A stretch of 64,000 nucleotides of DNA from Lepidonotus clava (Eukaryota > Annelida > Polychaeta > Phyllodocida > Polynoidae). The DNA lies in contig OW387136.1 of assembly GCA_936440205.1 (NCBI GenBank), positions 49,250,232-49,314,231 on the forward strand, written 5' to 3'. Below, in pieces: positions 35,463 through 45,660 of this stretch; position 1 is the stretch's first letter; the number at the start of each line of letters is the position of its first letter. The notes under the pieces were generated by a model. It saw only the letters and a list, made by a program, of their open reading frames with translations, searched no databases and was not told the origin of the DNA. The translations under genes and the position numbers were made by a program.

Positions 35463-35776
35463 ACTCTATGAGTCATAATAGATGTTAGGTAAAATGTTAT
35501 TGCAGTGTATCACGATTAACATGTACCATATGAAAGTTCCAGGATATCCTAAGTGTCATCTCGTTGGATCCTTTCAGGAATATATAAGTTTTTGAGTGGT
35601 CTCTAATTATTTGTATTCCTTTCACAATGTACCAATCATAAGTCAACGTCAAATTCATTTGGCTTGCAGAAGCGAGTTAGAAATAATCTGCATAGTCACA
35701 TGTGGTAAGGCAATAATTCATGATGTTAAACATGAATGTACCACCACATAAGTGACATTTCAATTAAATAGTAAAA

Positions 35777-36291
35777 CAGAGATGCCACTCCCCGACCATC
35801 AAAAAGTAGGAAATATGTAAATGTTTGAATTTGAAGAAGTTAATGGCTTATAAAAACATTATATATGCCTCTGGTGGTTGGAAGTTCAGTTGGAGACAAA
35901 ATATCATCTGAACAAATACAATCTCAAGTTTCCTACTTTTGTGTAGGAACTGTAAATATGGCTATGCTGTTTTCCTAATCAGAGTAGTCCACTATTTTGC
36001 AATTAGGGGTATACTAGAGACCTAGTTTTCTGTATCCCTGGTGGCATAAAGGCTGAACTAATTCCTACTTTTCTAGAAGAAGATCATATTATACTTTGTA
36101 CAGGAGAGTTCCTACAAAAAGTAGGAAATCGAGGAATACCATTCAAATCCATTCCAGACCAAATCTTAAGCTTATAATTGACTAAAGCAAGAGGGCAATG
36201 AGTATTTAATAGAAAAATGTAGGATTTAAAAAAATGTCCTTTCTTTGAAAAAGTAGGAAATCCTTCAAAAGTAGGAAAAATGGCATCTCTG
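35777..36291 (+). mobile_element. 515-bp MITE, CAGAGATGCCA ends, GTAAAA flanks
   Basis: CAGAGATGCCA at 35777 is matched by TGGCATCTCTG ending at 36291. GTAAAA lies directly outside both ends (35771-35776 and 36292-36297). AAAGTAGGAAA or its reverse occurs near 35807, 35930, 36062, 36110, 36250 and 36268, clustered toward both ends and the middle. Non-coding. Confidence 0.8.
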
Positions 36292-36299
36292 GTAAAAGT

Positions 36300-38110
36300 A
36301 GTCAGAGAACGTGACTGACAAAGTAATTAAATGGGGAGTAAGTGAGTGATTTGATGAACCTCAAACTATCCTTTCAATTTACCTTAAAGACAATCGCTCC
36401 ATTATACTTCTGAAGTTGATTTTTTCTTTAAACTTTGGGATATAAAAGTTGAATGTGTATATATGTCAGAAATGCTGAAAAAATAGGGGGTCACCGTGGA
36501 AACTTTTGAAATAGCAATATCACAAAATTTGCAAAAAGTGAAAATTTCAGTATTTTCCCAATTCAAAAGAATTTGAAGAGATTCTATAATAACTTTATTA
36601 AAAATCATCAATTATGACTTTAACTCACTTGGATATGAAGCCAATATATTAACCTTTATGGAAAATGCAGTATTTCTCCAAACTACGAAAATTAAGTAAT
36701 TTAGGGGAATTTAATTGAATTAATTTGGTGATAAAAAATAAAAAATTCTTATTGAAATGGTAATAAAAAAATTCTCAAAGTTGAAAATTTCTTGAAATGC
36801 CTCCATATGATTTGTATAAGTGTTTGCTATCATTTACTGAAGAGAAATTGGGGGGTCACCGTTCTAACTTTTTCAGAAAATCCACATATTTATCAATGAA
36901 TATAGACACAATTTGATAAAAATCAGAAAAATTAATCAATTATGTTATATACTTATTCATCATTTCTAGCACATATGGAACACCCCTTTATCTATTTAAA
37001 CATAATAATTTTCCTATACATTAGTATGTTTTATGATGTACTGTGAATAACCCATGCCATGCAAGCTCAAAAAGGGACATTAAAATGGCCAAAATGGGAG
37101 AGGAGGGTCAAAAATAATAGTTTTATTACAAATAAATTCATAATTAATTCAAGATTGAAAATCTATTAAATCTGAAGAGATATATGGATTCACAAGGTTC
37201 TGGACTACAACTTTGTCCGGAACAGTTTGTCAATTGGATGACAATTGAGAGAGCTATGAGCAAAAACGCATTTTCCCTCCATAGGCTTCTATAGTTCAGC
37301 ATTATCACCCTTGTCACGCCCCACTGCACACACATACAACCAGGCTGCGCAGCCTGCATGCGTGGAAACAAATGGCGCGATTGCCCTTAAGTAGAATTAT
37401 CTAAATAAGATATATCAAACTGTAATATGAAACATATCTTAACTTATTACTCTGGCTTTGGTTAATTGTCACTTTTCAGTAAGCTCCTGTTATGTGCGTT
37501 TTTTTTTCATTTTGAAAACCTTCAACATCAGTAGGATTTTCAACCAAATTCATGCAGAATGGGACTTGTATAATAAATCCAACCTGTCAAAATCCCACCC
37601 ACCCCTGATCCTCCCCTTGGCCTAAAAACGTCACAGCCTTTTCATCCTGTGTTTGCCCTCCTCTGTCATGTCCCTGGTCTTTTGTGGGTTGGTGTAGGTT
37701 TGTTTTCCTTCACTTAATCAATCTAGACCTCTGTGCATACACTTGTCTCATATGTAAGTACCTGAGTCCATAAAATGGGAGCGGTGAACTAGATCTATAG
37801 AACAGGATGAGAGCAATAACTTAGACTTTTGCCTTATTGATACTTAATTTTACAAAAAAAAACTAATAGATTATTATCAGACATTTTCCTTAGCAGTTTT
37901 GGTGATTTCTGTATACTCTATGGGATTAACAGACCCTGATTTTGGGGCTGGTAATCTGTATCCCCCCAAAACAAGGGGCAGTTTAACGGGTTTAACTAAA
38001 ATTCAGGAATGGTCAGTCACAATAAGCAGGGGCAGTAGTTTGGCAGTGGGTAGTAACCTTCAAAGAGTCCCCAGGGATATGAGTATATATGGGGTTCTGC
38101 TTACACTTGA
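36300..38110. other. No gene recognised
   Basis: This is AT-rich DNA. GGGGGTCACCG occurs at 36486 and 36851 with similar A/T-rich surroundings, suggesting a decayed repeat. No terminal repeats or coding frames recognised. Confidence 0.35.
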
Positions 38111-38122
38111 AAGTTGACATCC

Positions 38123-38465
38123 CAGCCAAGCATACACTGCTATTATAATGTTGGACCGACTTCCTATTTCATTGGGTTTTGGTTCTTGTTACATTATTTT
38201 CATGGCTCCAATAAGTTGGTGCAACATGCTGCTGTGACTTCACACTGTAACTTTATTGCAACATTCTTCTTATGTTCTTTAACCAAAGGTTGACGTTGTC
38301 ATAACATATCCTGTCTTTGTTAGGTCTTAACATCACAAAATAATAAGGTTAAGATAATGTTCTGATTTGATGATCAAATAATATAATCTGTTACTTACAG
38401 TTTTAGTTAGTACCAGATTGTCCAAAAAGTATGATCCCAGAACCATTCTGCATCATGCCAAATTG
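38123..38465 (+). mobile_element. CCCAGCCAAG MITE copy, right end decayed
   Basis: CCCAGCCAAGCATACACTGC opens the element, followed by TTATAATGTTGG, TTGGTTCTTGTTACATTATT and TTTATTGCAACATTCTTC as in the family. The right part contains CAGAACCATTCTGCA, also present near the end of the copy at 39698, but no CTTGGCTGGG end. Confidence 0.65.
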
Positions 38466-39203
38466 GCATTGAATAACTGTGTATTATAGATCTGGTCAGC
38501 AAGAAACTACTCATTTTGTGTTCCTTTTATTGTGACATAGCAATAGTTAATAGTTCTGGCTGGATATCAATGTTATTTTATATGACATGTTGTACATAAA
38601 CACGACTCATATTGTCATTACACTTTGAATATGCTATTAGAGTTGCATTTTGGTGAATTTACGAGAGCATAGGGAAAGACGAACTAACAGGAACGAACTA
38701 ACAGGAGGTGAGAGAAAATGTTCAGATTTTTGAGCTGTTTCTGTCCCAGATCTATAGATATATTCACAGTGGGTGGTATATACTCCCCTCCCCCTTTCTC
38801 CCCCTCCCTTGCTCCGTACGCTCTTATTGGAAGGCCCCAGGCCAACACACCGTCCTTAAACTAGGGTGGAAACAGATCATCAATAATAGATGAGAATTCT
38901 TAACTTAGTAACCCTATTCCCAGATCAGGGTAAACTGGGGCTGTGACGTGGGTACGGGAGTTTGATTGCACGCGAGAACCAAGAGAAGAGCGACTATAGT
39001 CCCAAACAAAGCATTCTTCCAGCCACCAATAACTGTATTTCAGTATTTTAAGTACATGCAAGTTAACATGGACTCATTTTGATGAAATAATTCATGGAAC
39101 TTCAACATCTAGAGAAAATATTAGCAATATTTGCTCTACATCCATATGTAATGAATCAATTTTCAAACCAACTTCAAAAACAAAAAAACATATATGAGTA
39201 CGG

Positions 39204-39204
39204 A

Positions 39205-39241
<37 letters not shown>

Positions 39242-39244
39242 TAT
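39204..39244 (+). repeat. (AT)n microsatellite
   Basis: An uninterrupted AT run except for one G near its middle, about 40 bases. Confidence 0.9.
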
Positions 39245-39697
39245 GGGTATGAAAAAATAGCTGATATTGATTTCTCTCATGTTTAACCAGAGATAATGCC
39301 ATGATTATTGAAAATTCCTATACATAAAGCCTTGTTATTTGTCAACATATTACCCATAATGCACCTTGATCTAAGCTAAAATTGGGTGGATTAAATAAGC
39401 TGCATAGACTTAAAGATTCAATGGTCACATATGTGGACTTCATATTATTAATAAGATGCATGTTGCACAATATCAAAATCTAAAGAAATATGCTGCAGCA
39501 TGTGACAGTACCAGTATTCACATGATCCAAGGCACAAACACATTAAAAACTGTATAAAGACATGCATAATGTTTGATATCTACCTATTTTAGACACACAG
39601 AAAATGGATGCATTAAACACAAGCTGGCGTGGATATGTATCAAGGCTGTATTCCAATAGCCAATTTTATGCCCCAGTTCATAAATCATCTGTGGGAA

Positions 39698-40420
39698 CCC
39701 CAGCCAAGTTGCGATGTAACAGAACCATTCTGCAACCATACTTTTTGGGTGAGTCTGTTACTTAATAAGATGGCATGTAACATTTAGATTAATGGTGAGG
39801 ATGAAACCTCACTGAATCAGAATGTTATTACAATGTTATTCTTTGGTGAGGTCAAGACCAAACCATAACAGAACGTTATGAGAACCTTCTGTTTGTGTTT
39901 AAGAACGTAACCAGAATGTTGTAATAATGTCACAATGCGACATCACAGCAGTAGGTTGCAGTGACGTAATTCTCCCTACCACGGATAGCTCATTTATAGT
40001 ATTTTAATGACCTGCAGGCTACTTTGGGCTGATTTTGTCGAAAAACCTATAGAAAAACTATAGAAAATAAACAAATGGTTGTTATTAATCCTTCTATAAT
40101 AAATGGGATTTTCAATCAACTCAGAAAATACAAATGTGTAAGGCTACTAATTCAGAAAAATAATGATGGCTAGTTTCATTCAATGCTAATCTCAAAATAA
40201 TGGTACATTTCATGAAAATGTCTATACAAAATCATTGAGATTTGTCGACATATTTCCCAGCATGCATCTTGTTCAAGGTTTACCTGCAGGTAGAATTTAA
40301 GAAACAGGCTATCCGTGGTTGGGAGAATTGGGAGTCATAAAAAAACATGTAACAAGGACTAATACAGAACCAACCAGAACATGGCTGCAATGTTATAATA
40401 ACGTCAGATCCTTCGCTGGG
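39698..40420 (+). mobile_element. CCCAGCCAAG MITE split by an inserted AATT MITE
   Basis: The left end CCCAGCCAAG (39698) and a decayed right end GCTGGG (40415-40420) enclose family sequence such as CAGAACCATTCTGCA, AATGGTGAGGATGAAACCTC and CAACATG-like words. The inserted element occupies 39972-40325. Comparison with the unsplit copy at 56054-56553 (GACATAATTAGGAGTCAT) shows the pre-insertion sequence. Confidence 0.8.
39972..40325 (+). mobile_element. AATT-target MITE, 354 bp, nested in another MITE
   Basis: It begins CTCCCTACCACGGATAGC and ends GCTATCCGTGGTTGGGAG. AATT lies on both sides (39968-39971 and 40326-40329), and the related uninterrupted element has a single AATT there. It contains CCTGCAGG-type words near both ends and TTTGTCGA palindromes. 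It has the same length as the copy at 55227-55580. Confidence 0.88.
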
Positions 40421-40689
40421 ATAGGGGTTAAGTACAGACATGTTACATATTAGAAAGGCTTTAGAATCATCTTTCAAATGATGTGTAGGATATGTGGTCC
40501 TTTGCAATCTTATTGGACACAAGCCATTAATTTGCAAATTGTCAGCACTCAAAATCACCTCGTGGAATACAGACTTAAATGGCCCTCGTAGCATCTAGTA
40601 TTTAATCAGGTTAACAGATACTTATTTACATGTTCAGTCTGTCCATCTACGGAAACATCAATCCTTTAATCGCTGGTAGCTTTATGAAA

Positions 40690-40800
40690 GTTATACATAA
40701 GTATATATATATATACTTTTTGTTGTTGTGCATTAAACATATCCTGGATCCCTGCATCCAGGCACCAAAGATGGTAGCAACAAAGCTCTATATATCCTGG
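40690..40800 (-). repeat. Inverted, diverged copy of the 41.6/42.1 kb duplicate
   Basis: Read on the minus strand, it gives GGTGCCTGGATGCAGGGATC, then CAGGATATG, CACAACAACAAAA and TATATATATATA, matching the first third of 41621-41935. Confidence 0.55.
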
Positions 40801-40953
40801 TATAGGCAAAACTCGCCATCCCCCCCCCCCCACCACTACGGTACAGGCCTGCTATTTTGTCTAGCCAATACTGAATACTGCTGACAAGGTCCTTGCTAAA
40901 GCACACCTGAGGTGTTAAACAGACAGGTGACGGTCAGGTGCCTTAAGACTTAA

Positions 40954-41363
40954 GCCCCAGACCCACTAAGGGATTTTACCAACGACGTGCGACTGCACAA
41001 GCTACAGGACGCTGGCACAATCGCTGGGTGATTCCCCGTGGGTATAGTGTGATTTTTGGATGACAGGTAATGTGTGTCAGGATTGCCCACAAAATCACTT
41101 ATAATTAGCAGTAAAATATCAAAATTGCTTAATATTAAGACCCATACCCACTAGGTGATTTAGGCCTTGGCGATCGTATTTCCCCCCCATTAATATGGTG
41201 TATTAAAATGTACATGTTTGATCTGAATAGCCTGGAAAATTGCCTAATGATGTGCCCGATGATTTTATCAAACATGCTCATTTCAATATAACATACTGAC
41301 AGTCAACGAAACCCAAATCCCAGTCGCCCAGCGCCCGTCAACGGTAAAATTGCTTAAAAGGGT
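40954..41363 (+). mobile_element. Possible TTAA-flanked element (CCCACTAGG family)
   Basis: TTAA lies at 40950-40953 and 41364-41367. The left part has GACCCACTAAGGGATTTTACC, echoed inside at 41140 as TACCCACTAGGTGATTTAGG. The right part on the minus strand has AATTTTACCGTTGACGGGCG, resembling the left ATTTTACCAACGACGTGCG. The ends are too worn to be sure. Confidence 0.35.
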
Positions 41364-41620
41364 TTAAAAGGCACCTATCGCCTTCACAGACAGGGTGTGG
41401 CTTTTTTTTTTATAAGGACCTATCTGAAACTGCTTGAAAGATTACAGGGATTTGGGTTTCATAGCCTTATGATGACCCATTTCCTCGTCAACTAAAAAGT
41501 CCTAGTCAAATATATAAAGATTGGACTCAACTCAACAGTTGAGTTGTGTTGGCCATATTTGGCTGGTATAGTGTGGCAACATGAATATATATGTGCGGAT
41601 ATATACATGTTTAGAAAACC

Positions 41621-41935
41621 TTGCTCATGAGATATACCAAGAATTGCTGCTATCAAATTTGGTGCCTGGATACTGGAATCCCAGATATGATTGGTACTCA
41701 ACAACAAAATATATATGTATATGAATGTTCCATACATTTGTCCGCCCGGCAAATATTTAGAGATTTATGTCTCATCTATGGCTCTACTATGAAGCCCCTG
41801 CCTCGCTGCTCAATATAAACCAAATTCAAACATATAAGTTGTAACGGTCTATGGGGCGACTCTCACCTGATGCACCGGTCATGTTTCATAAGCTACTATC
41901 TTATAAGGAATAGGTATGATATTATGTTATATGTA
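41621..41935 (+). repeat. Local direct duplication, copy 1
   Basis: About 310 bases starting ATACCAAGAATTGCTGCTAT and containing CTACTATGAAGCCCCTGCCT, TAACGGTCTATG and CTACTATCTTATAAGGA are repeated at 42102-42400 with high identity. Copy 2 lacks about 25 bases in the middle. Confidence 0.9.
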
Positions 41936-42101
41936 TTATATCATATCTAATTACATGTAACATAATTATAAAAAGGTATTTCAATTTTGCGGTTTACGTA
42001 AATAATTTTAAGCTAAGTATACCTTCATGTTTATAATGGGAATAATTTTATTCTTTCCATTTATTCTGGCCCACTGAGGGTAGGGGCATGAAAAAAAAGG
42101 G

Positions 42102-42400
42102 TATACCAAGAATTGCTGCTATCAAATTTTGTGCTTGGATACTGGAATCCCAGATATGATTGGTACTCAACAACAAAATATATATGTATATGAATGTTTC
42201 ATACATTTATGTCTCATCTGGCTCTACTATGAAGCCCCTGCCTCGCTGCTCAATATAAACCAAACTCAACCGTGTAAGTTGTAACGGTCTATGTGGCGAC
42301 TCTCACCTGATGCAACAGGCATATGTTTCATAAGCTACTATCTTATAAGGAAATAGGTATGATATTATGTTATATGTATTATATCACATCTTATTCTGAT
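42102..42400 (+). repeat. Local direct duplication, copy 2
   Basis: Same blocks and order as 41621-41935. About 165 unique bases separate the copies. Confidence 0.9.
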
Positions 42401-44216
42401 AAAAGATAGGAGCTAATATATCAATTCACAAAGGCCACTGTAAAGAATTAGGGGGAATGGCTACAAACTAGGAAAATATGTTCACACGGTAGCTATAGCC
42501 CATGTGCATGTGCGATATGTGCCTGTACATTGGCCACTCTGCAGACATATATTCATGCCTAAACAATTAAATCTTTCTGTTATTTCAGTTCCCTAGCTTG
42601 CCAAACCCAATCTGGTGTAAAAACCATGATTTTCAAAGACATTTCATGAATCGACACCCCGAAATTAATAATGACCGGGGAAATTTCTTTTTGCCCTTGG
42701 ACACTTCTCTTACCTGTCTACTTCATGAAAACAACTTAGAATAGGGTATGAAATGCATTTAAATAGTTAAAGAACAATATTTATATTTGCACCTTTGAAA
42801 AAGACATGCCAAAAAGGCCTGTTTTTGACATCTTTTCCAACTTTGGGCCCATTTTTCACCTAGAAGGAGTAATCACACGCGGACAAAAGTATAGTGCCCC
42901 AAATTCGCCTCGAAGAGATCTAGCCATTCATATAACTATAAAAACTATCGAAGCATTTCTGTATGTTCTATGACCCAAAGACATGAGCTAGACCCACTGG
43001 CGATGATTTCATGAGCCTGACCCATATATGTCCATGCAAAAACTACTCTACAGATATATTTAATAACTACACAGTTCACAAGGATGCACCCATCATAGAA
43101 TATGCTCATAATCCAATATTTTCGTATTAGACAAACCTAAAAGAAAGAGTTTATTGTTGTCAAGCGCTGAAGGGGCCCTGGATGGTGTCTTCATGGTGTC
43201 GCATTTCAAATGTATAAACAACTCTTGTCTTATGTCAGCGAAAAATGGGCTATGTTTCTGTGTCAAATTCAGGGGTCTGGACCCATAACATTGGAATTCA
43301 AGGCACTTGTCTTATAAACAGACTCAATCTATACTTCATCATCTATATACCCACAGGTGTGTTTTTTTTAATTGAAAATCCAATTCCATACATGTTCTTC
43401 CATTGGATTATGAACAACAATAATTGATCCTATACTAACATATTTCATACACTGTAAAAAAAATCCCGTCAAATTTACAGTAAAGTACTGGCAAATTATG
43501 TTGCCGAACTTTTACTGTTACTTTAACGGGTGACCGTAATTCTGTGTGACCGTATTTTTTGCAGGTGAACACCGTTTAAGTTTAACAGTAATATACCGTA
43601 ATACGTACAGTGGACTTTCATTCTTACGGATCGAAACCGTATAAGTTTAACAGTAATATATGGTATTACATACGTCAGACTTTCAATCTTATGGATCAAA
43701 ACCATTTAAGTTCAACAATAATATACTGTAATACATACTATAGTAAATGCCATACAGTTTACACTGGATGTAATTTTAGCAGCATTGACAGTTTTATTTT
43801 TCCTGTAATCACAGTACAGGATAATTTAGCCAATAACCAAGTTCATCCATTTTCTCTTGGTTTAGCCTTGCATGGGTTGTTTGACTGTTGGAGGTAAAAC
43901 CTACAGGGCTATAGCTGAGTTATTGTACTAAAAAGGTGTCTTCATGTTAATCCTACTGAAAAGGTGTTTTAAAACATCTTGTAAATGTTTTAGGGTGTTC
44001 TGGTTAGTTGGCCATAACAAAAATATCAGGCCAATGAGTTGATTACCTTAATAACGCTATAAAAACCTAAAAATCGAACATTTTTAATCACAAAGTTGCA
44101 AGTTCCTAAATGTATGAAAAAGATATTTTACTAATCAAGGCCAAAAATACAAAGGGTATGCTGCAAACCACTACTACTGATAGTACTATTACTGTAAGGT
44201 AGTAATTTGATAACAT

Positions 44217-44289
44217 GACTAGCCGAGGTTTGAACCTGGGATCTCTCACATATGAAGCCTGTGCTCTACCACTGAGCTATGGAGGCCTG
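44217..44289 (-). pseudogene. tRNA-like module (minus strand) inside the CACTG element
   Basis: On the minus strand GCCTCCATAGCTCAGTGGTA followed by GAGC gives a D arm and A box, and CCCAGGTTCAAACC gives a B box. The anticodon-loop position reads around CAT. The acceptor and anticodon stems do not pair properly, so this is a tRNA-derived sequence, not a working tRNA gene. Confidence 0.55.
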
Positions 44290-44432
44290 TAGGTACACAG
44301 GCCCAGCTTTGCTACTTAACTGAATAAGTAGGGGTATGAAACTAATGACTTAATGTCTGTCTAATGTTGAACACCTGTATAGTAGTACTGACCTACTCAT
44401 TGGTGCTGACTATGACAGTGTACACCTCATGC

Positions 44433-44504
44433 AGTCCAAGTTAGCTCAGTTGGTTAGGCTTCTGCCTTGAATGTGGAGAATGTGGGTTCCAATCCCACAG
44501 TGTT
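44433..44504 (+). pseudogene. tRNA-like module (plus strand) inside the CACTG element
   Basis: TTAGCTCAGTTGGTTAGG is a good A box and D arm. GTGGGTTCCAATCCCAC is a perfect 5-bp T-arm hairpin with a B box. The anticodon arm is weak and there is no matching acceptor stem. About 145 bases separate it from the opposite-strand module. Confidence 0.55.
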
Positions 44505-44696
44505 TTTCTTTTCCATACAGTATACAATTCCCAGATACGGTATATTACTGTGAGGCTAAAATTCTGTAATAAATACAGTTATATACTGTAGATTGCAATG
44601 ATATTATGGTAGATAACCGTAAAATAATATACGGTATTATACTGTTGAGGTTTACAGTATATAACTGTTAAAGCTACGTTTTTTTTAACAGTGATA

Positions 44697-45397
44697 TATA
44701 TCTCATACCATATAAGCCCTATACAAGAGTTATTAACGATGAAAGTTTTTCATACAAAGGCATAATTTTTCACCAGCTTCTTAAACTATTTTATCAGCCG
44801 CCTGCTGCATCTCTTTTGGCAACTTATTCCATTCAATTAACCCCCTAGAATAAGGAGTTCTTGGTATTTTTGAATAACGAGAAAATTTGCATGTTTTTCG
44901 TATATATATCCAATCCTACACCAGTCACAGAACAAAGGCTCCCGCCCCTATCTCTCACACATATAATAACCGATACCCGGGTCAGGCCGTCGTTTTATTA
45001 GCTACTTCTCTCTGTAATATCCGCCCAGTATCATAGCAGTGGTCCACAGAATGATAGCTGCGGGTGAAAGTCGTATCAGGGACGGAGAGATAAAAGGGAT
45101 TATCCTAAAACGGCTATAACTTGTATGGTGAGACATTAAACAGCTGATATTTATTGGGCTGGTAGAGCTAGAAGGTATAATGTGCTGTGTTATCTGCTTT
45201 TATCAGTGTTCATAATGTACCTTTAAAAGTGTTTTACATGGGTCGGTGAACTACAATTCCCTATCCTTTAACAGTTACAAAAAATGCATTATGGCTGTAT
45301 TCTACATATCGATTTTGATGCTGACCATTTTGTATATGTTTGATTTTCTTTGGGAATATGACATGAGACTTTACATTTTATATACCATTCAAAATAG
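44697..45397. other. No gene recognised
   Basis: AT-rich DNA without repeats or coding segments that I can identify. Confidence 0.4.
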
Positions 45398-45660
45398 CAG
45401 TGGCGTACCCAGGGGGGGTTCCGAGGGTGTCTGGAACCCCCTCAGATTTCTCAAAGTTTAAATAATTAAACTACTTATATAGGGAATTATTGAAATAATG
45501 GGGCTCTGGAACCCCCTCAGATTGATCAAAGTTTGTATAATTGAACTACGAAATATAAGGAATTATAAGAAAATAACTAGACGGAACCCCCTCAGTATAA
45601 CATTGGACCTCCTCAATTTCCCTGGAACCCCCTCAGATTTTAGGGCTGGGTACGCCCCTG
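45398..45660 (+). mobile_element. 263-bp MITE with CAGTGGCGTACCCAG ends
   Basis: CAGTGGCGTACCCAG at the left is matched by CTGGGTACGCCCCTG ending at 45660. AATAG lies outside both ends (45393-45397 and 45661-45665). Inside, GGAACCCCCTCAGATT recurs four times with small changes. A diverged relative is at 10543-10813. Confidence 0.85.

Larger units (their letters stand above)
43450..44693 (+). mobile_element. 1.24-kb CACTG-ended (CACTA/EnSpm-like) non-autonomous element
   Basis: The left end CACTGTAAAAAAAATC and the right end GTTTTTTTTAACAGTG are inverted repeats, and ATA flanks both sides (43447-43449 and 44694-44696), a 3-bp target duplication as CACTA elements make. Both inner flanks are full of TTTACAGTA, ACCGTAA and GTAATATAC words in opposing orientation. 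Two tRNA-like segments sit in the right third. No transposase frame; superfamily assignment rests on ends and target length only. Confidence 0.75.

Noticed and set aside
35112-35476. Two overlapping minus-strand frames of 107 and 117 codons with heptad-like Ser-Ala-Ile repeats
   Set aside because: They are produced by the 21-bp tandem repeat inside a foldback element.
44217-44504. Two functional tRNA genes
   Set aside because: A and B boxes are good, but acceptor and anticodon stems do not pair. They are kept only as tRNA-derived modules.
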